A stretch of 64,000 nucleotides of DNA from Tetranychus cinnabarinus (Eukaryota > Arthropoda > Arachnida > Trombidiformes > Tetranychidae), in the NCBI GenBank assembly GCA_022266195.1, contig WHVY01000006.1, positions 2,852,001 through 2,916,000 of the forward strand. Reading direction: 5' to 3'. Numbering within the stretch: the first letter of the stretch is position 1; each line of letters starts with the position of its first letter. Below, in pieces: positions 49,817-59,324 of this stretch. Both the position numbers and the translations under genes were made by a program. The notes under the pieces are model-generated. The model searched no databases. It was not told the origin of the DNA and saw only the letters and a program-made list of their open reading frames with translations.

Positions 49817-51194
49817 TTCTTGCTAGTAGAGACTATGTTTGACAATTGATTGCTACTTTCAGCAAATTGTATTATGAAAAGATTAATTATATCCATTAAT
49901 TGTCATGATGTGACAGAAACAGTTTTATAAGAAGACTTGATTTAGATATTTTTTATCTAACCGATTGAATGTAACACTAGAGGGCTATACGTGAAGTAAA
50001 ATTTGCGCGTAAAATAAATCAAACAATCAATAAAATGATAGAAATTCATTTTGTCTCTCAATCCAGATCCTTCTGCAATTTCAAAAGCAAGTTTACTACC
50101 TAACTACATGCTTCCAATTCTTGCGTTAGTTAAAGTAAAATTAATTTCTCACCAGATGAAAAATTCAAGTTCAATCATTACTCAGGACTTAATATACTGT
50201 TTAATTAATGAATTGACGTGTTTGTTGAAATAAAATGAACACGAAGCTTGAATATCAAATTGGTTCTATTAAAAATACCAACAGAAACTAATTAATAGGT
50301 AGACTTATTGTAGATTCTGTTCATGAGGAAACAATTTGTTGAGGCTCTTCAGAGTTTTACCGCTCATTCGATTTTGAGGCTCACAATTGTTAAGTTGATG
50401 AAAAGAGTTTTTGACTAGATTTAATTAAAAATAAACTCGTACTGTAATGTCCTGTTGATGATTGTTGGAGCATCAATTTAATAAAAGCTTCAGTGTATTT
50501 AGAAGAAGCAATGTAAGGTATTACCTTTTTAACAATACAATGATCAATATGAAAAATAAAATCGATTTGATTATTGGTTATACCGAAAGAATCTAGTTTA
50601 GAACAACTCTGATTTTTCACCTTCATTCTTCACGAATTAATATGAAAACTCAAACCTTTAATCAGTCCATTAAACAAATTAACAGGCAACATTAACACAT
50701 TACTTAGAAGCAAGAATCTGCAAGCAAATAATGATGATTAAATTTCTTGTTCCTTAACATTTCAATTGTATCACATTACTAAAATGACAGTTAGATCTCA
50801 TCAGAAATATTGTTCAGGTGAAACGAAACATGAATAAGCGTCAAGAGGAAAGCTGAGATGATATTATTTGAGATGAGGTTGTATACAAAGGAAGAAATGA
50901 ACTTGCAAAATGAATCGGGTATTAGAAATGGTAATTATTAATATCATTTATATTAGTTGTTCGTAAACGAGTCAAAATTGAATAGTATAGGCCGTACTTG
51001 ACTTATTCAAGGATTGAAAATGATTTGTGATTATCAAATTAACATTGTCATCTTATAAAGGACAAGTTTTTTATGATGAATATCATCATTGGAATCATTT
51101 TGTAATACATAATGGAAAGTCTGAAATATTAGATTGCCAAGTCAGAGATCATTGAATTGGATTAAAACATGAATAATAAATGATGAAAAAAATT
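49817..51194. other. Interval between ARL5 and GMDS
   Basis: About 1.4 kb with the ARL5 promoter at the left and the GMDS 3'UTR at the right (both minus strand). Short open frames here show no family resemblance. No repeat recognised. Confidence 0.4.
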
Positions 51195-52321
51195 TCAGGC
51201 TTCTGGATTTTTCTTCATTAACGCAATATCAGAGTCAACCATTTCGCGGACGAGATCAGCAAAGCTAATTTTTGGAGTCCATTTAAGTTTCTCAGCAGCT
51301 TTTGAAGCATCGCCTAAAAGGATTTCAACTTCGGCAGGACGGAAATATTTTGCATTCACTTTAACTCGAACGATTCCAGTTTCTTTTTCTTTACCCACCT
51401 CATCTAATCCTTTTCCTTCCCATTCAATGTTTTTGCCGACATGTTTGAATGCTTCTTCAACAAACTCGCGAACACTTTGAGCTTTTCCAGTGGCTATCAC
51501 GAAATCTTCAGGCTTGTCTTGCTGAAGCATGAGCCACATAGCTTCAACATAATCTTTTGCATGACCCCAGTCTCTTTTGGCGTCTAAGTTACCTAGTTCG
51601 ATATAGTCCAACTCACCGATAGAAATCTTGGCAACACCTCTAGTAATTTTACGGGTGACAAAAGTTTCACCTCTTCTAGGGCTTTCATGATTAAATAAAA
51701 TACCATTGACTGCAAACATGTTGTATGCTTCACGATAGTTGACAACTATCCAGTAACCATACAATTTAGCAACACCGTAAGGCGATCTTGGATAGAAAGG
51801 TGTTTTTTCATTCTGTGGTATTTCTTGGACTTTACCATAAAGTTCACTAGTTGATGCTTGATAAAATTTAACTTTGGTTCCCAATCCACAGCTTCTGATA
51901 GCATCTAATACTCTTAAAGTTCCAATTGCATCTACATTTGCAGTATATTCACTCAGCTCGAAAGAAACTTTGACATGGCTTTGAGCTGCTAAATTGTATA
52001 TTTCATCAGGCTTTATCTCATTAATTATTTTGACCAGACAAGTAGTATCCGTCATATCCCCATAATGCAATTTCATTGATCCCTGCTTGTGGGTCCGAGG
52101 GTCTTTGTATAGATGTTGAATTCTTGCAGTATTAAAGCTACTTGACCGTCTAATGATTCCATGTACCTCATATCCTTTGTCAATTAGAAACTCAGCCAAA
52201 TAAGAACCATCCTATGCAGGGAATAGAAAACGTGAGTATACAAGCTTCATAGAGTGAAATTATAAAAATATAATCTTACCTGACCAGTGATACCGGTAAT
52301 CAAAGCAACTTTACGGGTCAT
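51195..52321 (-). CDS. GMDS: GDP-mannose 4,6-dehydratase
   Basis: Short-chain dehydrogenase-type enzyme making GDP-4-keto-6-deoxymannose, the first step of de novo GDP-fucose synthesis; cytosolic. Two exons, 52280-52321 and 51195-52211, join in phase 0 to 352 aa (human 372). The glycine-rich NADP motif TGITGQDGSYLAE spans the 68-bp intron. The catalytic region has STSELYG and the YxxxK pair in YGVAK. NHESPRRGETFVTRKITR and GNLDAKRDWGHAKDYVEAMW are the family's substrate-binding blocks. The C-terminus contains KYFRPAEVEILLGDASKA. Start at ATG 52321 gives MTRKVALITG. No disruption. Confidence 0.97.
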
Positions 52322-53632
52322 GTTGGATTTAAATTTATACTTTACAATAAATGAGACAGTTAAACATATGAATCGATGATCACGGGTGTGAGAAAAAAAA
52401 GATAATCTCACTAAAAATTGATTGATGAAAAGTAAAAGGCAGAAAAAATAGTAAGACAATAATGAAGATAAATAATCATTTTATCATCATATAAAGATGG
52501 CACTGTATGATAATTAATTGAAATCACAAAAGATAATAGAGGTTAAAACATTTAACAGCAAATAAACAATTGCATAGACCAAGCCAAGTTGCCAATCATT
52601 TCTTGTGAATTAGATACAGGCTTGAGTCAGTTACCATAAGACAGCCTGTCAATTAATAGCTATAGAACTTGTTTGATGAGCCAGTCATCGATTCATTAAC
52701 TCGATTCTATGTAACCTGAATAATAAGCATTGACATCTGTTACAGTAAATCATTGTCTTCACCATTAACAAAGTCATTTGTCACGGACTTAACGCTAAAA
52801 TTATCAATAGCATCGGCAAAACATCCGCTGTTGCTCTTAAGCTGATTTAAAAGCCGAACCAGAGTAACTCGCCGATATCTAACAAATCTTTTTTCATTCA
52901 ATTGAAAACGATGTAAATGAATCCGATTAAATCCTTTGTAATTATATCGTCGTAAGTGTATCCTGTTAACAAAAATGAGTAATTGTTACATTTAACAACG
53001 CGATGATTTGTAGGAATAAACAGGATTTGAGATATCGATGTTTTATCGTTTACTCATTTTTATCGATTACACAGATCTAAATTTGTCTGAAATAAACTCA
53101 AGTTGTGACATTATCATATTATCACTCTTTGTTCACATGTTTAAAATAGAATACAATTTCATGATCATTCTCTAATTATTGTCTAAGCTCGGCAAATTAA
53201 TTGACCTCATCTTGGAAAACATTTTACGATAGCTTGATGCTAGTCTCCATTCAGCCGATGATTCTATTTCTGGTTTTTGATTAAGAATATAAGTTCAGTG
53301 CGATAAATTAATTCTAACACTGATTCCATTCAACTTCTTCGGTTTTCTTATTTTAATCAAATGAGATAATCTGTGTTTGGTCCTGATTGTCAAATCAATG
53401 ATTCAAGTTGGTTCTCAGTTTAGTCAGTTTAGTTTAATATAAATCCAAAAGATGGCCGCTACTTCTTTGTTCACTGGTTTACATCTGGTCAATGTTCATC
53501 ATGTTTTCTCTGGTTTCCGTCTTATTCTGAATTCAGTGATTTTTATCATTGAATTTTGAAGTTTTCCGGTGAAATTAAGTCATGGTGTGATAGCCTGTCT
53601 TTCATTTAAAAGGTGTTCACACATTAATCAAT
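52322..53632. promoter_or_regulatory. Divergent promoter interval, GMDS / TMX3
   Basis: About 1.3 kb between divergent genes, expected to hold both promoters. No specific motif is claimed, and no ORF or repeat seen. Confidence 0.45.
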
Positions 53633-55474
53633 ATGTGTCTATCAATTCTAGCAGTATTATGTTTCACCTTAACCGCAGTTTCATCCAATCGTGTTATTGA
53701 GCTTAACGAGAAATTTTTGGATATTTACAAAAGAGATGGGGCCAATCCATGGCTGGTCATGTTTTACGCTCCTTGGTGTCATCATTGTAAACAGTTAGAA
53801 CCAACTTACGCGTTGGTTGCCCAATCGATTCACAATGAAGACATTGGAGTCTTAGTCTCGAGAGTTGATTGTACAAAATACACATCAGTGGCCACTCATT
53901 TCAGTGTTCGAGGTTTTCCAACAATCCTCTATATTCACAAGAATCGTATTGTCGAGTTCTTAGGAGACAGGACACGAGAAGATATTATCGATTTTGGAAA
54001 AAGGCTCACTGGGTAATTATTATTGCTGAATTTCATCTTAATACTTAAGTTTTTGTAATAATGATGAACTTTACAACAAAATTGATAATTCTATGATATC
54101 CAATAATTATGAGCTTTTTAACTCTGACTGTAATATAATTTCACAAATTTATTTTTTAGTGATGTTTGTCTAAAGTTTTTAATCCTCTCTTTCTAGGCCA
54201 CCTTCTCGTCCTATAAAAAATTGCAAAGATGTTGATAATCTTCGAAAAAAGCATCAAGTGATTGTAGTTCATTTTGGACCAAATCCGGTTTGGTCGAATT
54301 TCTCTGAAGTTGCTGAATCCCTTCATTCATCCACTTGGTTTTACCACTCACCTTCATCATGTGAAAAATATTCAGATAATTCTATTTATATACTTAAATC
54401 TTCAAGTTTAGGTCAAGAGATGGACTTGAAATATGGTGAGTTCAAGCTAACCAGTCTCTGAATCAGTTCTCTAATTACTTTTTCATCTATTTTGATTCAG
54501 AAAACAAAAGTGATAATTCATTGAAAGAATGGGTCTATTCTAATAAATTTCCTCATTTCGTGAAGATTTCTCACGCCAACCTTAATCAGTTATTACGTTC
54601 AGGTAAATATTTTTCTATCCCAAACTTCTTAAACTACGGAAAATATAATATGATGAATTATAAATTTTGACTCAACCATGGAGAACAAAATTTCGAGCTT
54701 TTTAACACTGAAATTTTATATCGATTTTAAGAGTTCCTAGCTAATAGCAAGAAGTTTAATGAAAATCTTTTTTTTGTTATTGTTTTCAGGTAAATTATTG
54801 GTGATTGCCATCGTTGAAGAGGTTAAATCAATTGGCAGACTAGCAACGCAACAACATGTCGACTTTAAAAATATGGTAGAAAACATTGCTCATTCTTTTG
54901 ATGATCAGGACAAATTTGTTTTCTGTTGGACATCTTTTGTTGATCTCATCAATTCCATTGCCATGCATACAATTTCACCGATTCCAAATCTGATCATAAT
55001 CAACTCAACAACTCTAGAATACTTTAGAGTTGACGGTGAGCCTAATTCACAAAATATTCTTAATCTACTCAAAGGAATCAGTGATGGCGATGTAAATTTA
55101 CGAGTAAGTTTAAGTCGATTTCCTTAACAAAATTCTTGTAAAATCAATATTTAATGTATTTTTTTATCAATTTTAGCCCTCAGGAGGAGATGGATATCAC
55201 CACAGGCTAATTAGATGGGCTTATGATGGATATAGCTCATTGACAAATATGTATAAGGGAAATCCAATTCTAACATTACTAGTCTTTGGTCTTCCGATGA
55301 TCTTTTTATCAATCATTTTGTATTCTTCATGCTGTTCCGATGTATTTGAAGCACGAGAAGAAGATGATGAAGATGAAGAAGGTATGTTAACATGGATTAC
55401 TTTCAAAACAAATCAATCATTAATGCCTTTTATTTTTTTTTATTTTAGACTCCACTCATAATAAACAGGATTAG
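53633..55474 (+). CDS. TMX3: TMX3-like transmembrane protein disulfide isomerase
   Basis: ER membrane thiol oxidoreductase of the PDI family. Six exons, 53633-54012, 54197-54435, 54501-54602, 54790-55103, 55177-55381 and 55449-55474, join in frame to 421 aa (human 454). The signal peptide is residues 1-18. The thioredoxin domain has active site WCHHCK (C49/C52) and the cis-Pro segment RGFPTI. Redox-inactive thioredoxin-like domains follow. A single TM helix (ILTLLVFGLPMIFLSIILY) near residue 375 precedes a very acidic cytosolic tail (REEDDEDEED) ending NKQD; in vertebrate TMX3 the tail carries a KKKD-type retrieval signal. The -CHHC- centre differs from the usual CGHC. The domain order and acidic tail favour TMX3 over other PDIs. 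Confidence 0.9.
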
Positions 55475-56224
55475 GATATTACCTTTTCTAAAATATAATA
55501 AATAATTTATGTAATCTCAAAACGGGTGCTTATTACATTGGCGTTATTTTTCTGTCACTCTTAACAATTACTATTTTATTAACTTAAATTAGTGATCGTA
55601 AAATTCTGAAGATAGTACAGGTAATAATTCCATTAATAAGATGATTAAAATCCAATGTTCCCACCCAAGTCTTGAATTTTATAATTCATTCGCTCAGTTA
55701 GAATTGAAAAATCATTGGATATTGAGCTAGCAAAATAATTAGTAATTATTACAAGTTTCACTACAAAATGTCTTAGCGAAGCAAAAACAAAGCTTAAAAT
55801 ACCAATTTTCTCCATTTCGATTTGCAAGATTGGTTCAAATTATGATAAGATCACACTCATCATTTAATTTAGTGATTGAATATGGCAAATATTGTAATTC
55901 TATCATATATTGCTGAATCATGGAAAAACACAATTTCTGAACTTTCGGAACCTTGAGGGATAACAACGACAATAGATCGACCACATCAGAAATTAACAAA
56001 GAATTGAAAAAAATCGTGGCTCCAACTCGACCTCTCTCGATTCCAACTCGAGGACATTCACATAAAACAATTTATTGACTTCTGAAATCAAAACTATCTC
56101 ACAAATTCTTCATCTCTTTTCGCTGACTTAGACTGTCTTGCAAAAATATCGTCTGTTCAACCTGGAAATTCAAGATTGGCGGCTAACACTTATGTTCCCT
56201 GCAGTAGGCATGTGTAAAGCATGG
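55475..56224. other. Intergenic region before the SINE
   Basis: About 750 bp of AT-rich sequence with the TMX3 3'UTR at its left end. Short antisense open frames only. Nothing else supported. Confidence 0.4.
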
Positions 56225-56492
56225 TTGGAGATTCTGCCCAGTGGTTAGGGCATTTGACTATCCCCATATAAAGCCAGGGTTCGAGTCTCTCTCTGGCCCA
56301 TTTGGTTTCTCCTCTCTTTCTCTCTTCTCTTCTCTCTTTCCTCTCTTAATGAATATGATGTAAACAAGCTTGTAGCTTGTATTTGAATTTGTAATAAGAT
56401 ACACATTTGTAGTTCGCGGTTAGCGAACAGTGGTGCCACCTTGGGCCACACCCCTTAATGAACAATAAAAAGATTCTCCAATGGAGAATAAA
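56225..56492 (+). mobile_element. tRNA-derived SINE
   Basis: The head reads like a degenerate tRNA with RNA polymerase III promoter boxes: an A-box-like TGCCCAGTGGTTAGG (56233-56247) and a B-box GGTTCGAGTCT (56278-56288) about 30 nt apart. A C/T-rich tract follows, then an unrelated GC-richer body (56410-56455) and an A/T-rich tail with AATAAAAAGATT. Mature-tRNA pairing at the acceptor is poor and there is a long 3' extension, so a SINE is preferred over a tRNA gene. Ends are estimated; no target-site duplication could be confirmed. Confidence 0.65.
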
Positions 56493-56623
56493 CAATTTTT
56501 TTGAGTTTTTCAATTTAAACTCGGAGCAAGCCACGATCTTTATGAACTCCAGTGATATCTTTATTTAATAAGTTTTCCGAAGTATTTCCAACTCTATCAT
56601 CTGTTTTCCTTATTTCTTTGAAA

Positions 56624-56920
56624 ATGTCTCACTCGAAAAAACAATATTGGCTTGTTGAGTTGGATCCAGATGTCGATGAAAAAGATTTACACGGAATCGT
56701 CATAAAATTACCAGCTGATAAATCAACGAAAACCGAAGTTGGATCACTAGTGGTTGAAAGTGAAAGATTGAATCAAGCATCGACGAAGATATTTGCCAGT
56801 GAATCTGGAAGAAATGAACCGGTGGCTGGAGTAATAACTGTAGGAAAGCAAATTATTTATCCTCAACAAGATAACAACATTGAAATTGAAATGGATGATA
56901 ATAATTATTCAGATCTTTGA
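56624..56920 (+). CDS. Hypothetical 98-aa acidic protein
   Basis: Uninterrupted ORF from ATG 56624 (MSHSKKQYWLVELDPDVDEK) to TGA 56918. The composition is normal for a coding sequence, with an ordered N-terminal half (GIVIKLPADKSTKTEVGSLV), a central Ser/Glu segment, GVITVGKQIIYPQQ, and an acidic Asn-rich tail (EIEMDDNNYSDL). No signal peptide or membrane segment. I do not recognise the family. It lies about 130 bp after the SINE. Its last codons fall in the left inverted repeat (56913 onward), so its present stop and 3'UTR may have been supplied by that duplication. The open frame extends 24 codons upstream; the internal ATG was chosen because the upstream part is low-complexity. Confidence 0.55.
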   Translation: MSHSKKQYWLVELDPDVDEKDLHGIVIKLPADKSTKTEVGSLVVESERLNQASTKIFASESGRNEPVAGVITVGKQIIYPQQDNNIEIEMDDNNYSDL

Positions 56921-57287
56921 TGTATAATGTAATTGATTATGCTTACCTTTCACATCTATCATGGTAATAGGTTGGTGCAATATATCGGCGAAATTCACTG
57001 AAAAAATCATTCAACTGACTACGAGTTTTAAATAAAAGGCTCATGATGTCCAAATGCTGGTTTACAATACATGTATTACAATTTTGCTTGTGTCAAATTA
57101 ATTTCTCATGGAGTGTAAAAAAGTAAATTTATTTTACTAAATTCAATATTATAAGTTTGATTAAATTCACTTTAATCTGAAATTTTGATCAATATTGAAC
57201 AATTTTCTCATATGTTTAAACTGACTTATATAATCTATCGGAGATCTCAATCTCGAAGACAGAGAGAAATCTTTGTATCAACTCCGA
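56913..57287. repeat. Left inverted repeat around TMEM35A
   Basis: About 370 bp matching the reverse complement of 58508-58882 at roughly 95% identity by eye, with small indels (e.g. ACATGT present here, absent in the partner). It begins inside the last codons of the 98-aa ORF. It contains, on the minus strand, a copy of the putative TMEM181 5' exon and its GTAAGC donor. Confidence 0.9.
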
Positions 57288-57898
57288 GGTATACTGAGGT
57301 CACTCTATTTTAACCATTGATTTTTGTCATACAATGAAGTTCATCATTCATGTAATTGATTACCTGAGCTTGTCTCAATGCATTGAGCATGGTGATAAAA
57401 TAATTAAGATTTACATATCAATCATTTTGATAAACAATTCGTTTTTAATGTGATATGCTATTTACAGGCTTTTTTTAGGACGCGTTCAAAAGAGCTAGAT
57501 AATCACTGGTGTTAATTGGATAAATATGCTTTAATAGACTAGATTTTTGATCTATATTGAAAACAGTCGCATACCTGCAACCGTTGAGGCTTTATTTATT
57601 TATGCATAAATTGTATGCTAGCGGTTAAACGGACATTGGTGTACCAATATAATATTCAGCTTAATTTGGTGATAATCAAAGGTAAAGGACTTCGTAGAGT
57701 GTTGAAAATATTTACATACACACTGAGCTTTTAGCGGCTGTACTTTGGAGTGAGAATATAATAATGTAATAAAAAATGTCTTAATTGTATTGTTCAATTT
57801 GAAATCCTTTTGTTGAACATTGAGCTGATTGGTGGCAATATTGAATAGAGATGTGCGGCTTCATCCTTTCTTTCGGTGTCATCATATGTGATATCAAC
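57288..57898. other. 3' side of TMEM35A
   Basis: About 600 bp between the left inverted repeat and the TMEM35A stop. It presumably includes the TMEM35A 3'UTR. No ORF or repeat supported. Confidence 0.4.
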
Positions 57899-58336
57899 TT
57901 AATCAGTTTTAGGCTTAACTGTTTCCCTCCGTTTGACTTGAACATGCACGATTAGACGGCAGACAAGCATCAGAATAAATACAATTGATGGAGCAGTTCG
58001 CTCAAATTTATCCTTAATCATAATGTGTGTATAAAGTCCGAGGACGGTTAAAACGAGAAGAATCCAGTTTGCCAATTGTTTGATCCTTCCTGGTATAATG
58101 GCTAAAGTGAAACCAGCAACAATCTCAGACCATCCAACAATCAGTCGATAAGTTTTAGGTGATATCTTGATGTTGAAATTGGATGGTATTGGAAATACTT
58201 TCGCATATTTAACATAATTACGGCGAATCTCTCGATGCATTTCACGGTTAACCGCTGGGGTTACTTTCAATGAGCCAATCAACAAGAAAAACAAACCTAA
58301 AAACACTGAAAGGGTTACCAACACGATGGACTTCAT
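57899..58336 (-). CDS. TMEM35A: TMEM35A / NACHO-like acetylcholine-receptor chaperone
   Basis: ER-resident four-helix DoxX-like membrane protein; the mammalian orthologue NACHO chaperones nicotinic receptor assembly. Single exon, 145 aa (human 167). ATG 58336 gives MKSIVLVTLSVFLGLFFLLI as TM1. The family pattern GSLKVTPAVN, then RRNYVKYAKVFP, is clear. TM2 is around VGWSEIVAGFTLAIIPGR, TM3 around ANWILLVLTVLGLYTH, and TM4 around APSIVFILMLVCRLIV, with a basic tail KRRETVKPK. The gene sits between two inverted repeats and is divergent to TMEM181, sharing about 500 bp of upstream sequence with it. Confidence 0.88.
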   Translation of the reverse strand: MKSIVLVTLSVFLGLFFLLIGSLKVTPAVNREMHREIRRNYVKYAKVFPIPSNFNIKISPKTYRLIVGWSEIVAGFTLAIIPGRIKQLANWILLVLTVLGLYTHIMIKDKFERTAPSIVFILMLVCRLIVHVQVKRRETVKPKTD

Positions 58337-58507
58337 TTCTAATTGTAACACGATTGTTAATCAACAGCAGTACCTTTCTGGTCCTTTGTTTAAGTATAGG
58401 AAAATTGAATGAAAAAAAAACTGGTAAACAGCAATTGTTGAATGTGAGATTTATCATTGTGGGAGACCAATCGATCGGTAAATGGGTCGATGGTATGGAC
58501 TTAACAT

Positions 58508-58882
58508 GCGCCTCGAGTTTATACAAAGATTTCTCTCTGTCTTCGAGATTGAGATCTCCAATAGATTATATAAGTCAGTTTAAACATATGAGAAAATTGT
58601 TCAATATTGACCAAAATTTCAGATACAAAGTGAATCTAATCAAACTGATAATATTAAATTTAGTAAAATAAATTTACTTTTTTACACTCCATGAGAAATT
58701 AATTTGACACAAGCAAAAATTGTAATATTGTAAACCAGCATTTGGACATCATGAGCCTTTTATTTAAAACTCGTAGTCAGTTGAATGATTTTTTCAGTGA
58801 ATTTCGCCGATATATTGCACCAACCTATTACCATGATAGATGTGAAAGGTAAGCATAATCAATTACATTATACATCAAAGAT
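58508..58882. repeat. Right inverted repeat in the TMEM35A / TMEM181 promoter interval
   Basis: Partner of 56913-57287. It covers most of the DNA between the TMEM35A start and the putative TMEM181 5' exon, so it is probably the original bidirectional promoter segment, with the left copy being the derived one. The direction of copying is an inference. Confidence 0.88.
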
Positions 58883-59314
58883 GTGAATAATTATGATCAT
58901 TCATTTCAATTACAATGTTGTTATCTTGATGAGATTTGAACTATTATACGGTTCATTTGGTGACAATGATGTAAAATATGGAGATGAATTCAGAGGTTGA
59001 TATCAAAGCAGATGATGAACAAGTTTAATTTTCTTATTGTATTTCGTGAACTATTCACAATCAATTGCTTAGCCTTCACCTTATTCAATTGCAAATGTTT
59101 AATTAGCCATTAAATAGCCATATTTGCTGAAGCTTCTTCAACACGATAATTTGATTTGTTGAAGACATATTCAAATCATAAACCGGCTTGTTTCGCTGTC
59201 TGACTTCATTGAAATATATCCACGAGCTTCATGAACTTCTTTCTTTCCAATTACATTATTGTTTTGTTTCAATCGACATCTTTTTTCCCTTCTTTGACAT
59301 TCTCATTTCCTTAG
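58820..59314 (+). promoter_or_regulatory. Putative TMEM181 5'UTR exon end and 5'UTR intron
   Basis: A donor (AAAG/GTAAGC, exon end 58848) and an acceptor (TTTCCTTAG, 59314) lie just upstream of the TMEM181 ATG and would remove a 466-bp intron. The upstream exon carries an ATG at 58833 in another frame. After splicing this gives a 9-codon uORF whose TGA overlaps the TMEM181 ATG as ATGA. Confidence 0.45.
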
Positions 59315-59324
59315 ATCACTCCAT

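Noticed and set aside
56225..56298. Functional tRNA gene
   Set aside because: Box-like motifs are present but acceptor-stem pairing is poor and a long unrelated tail follows; a SINE fits better.
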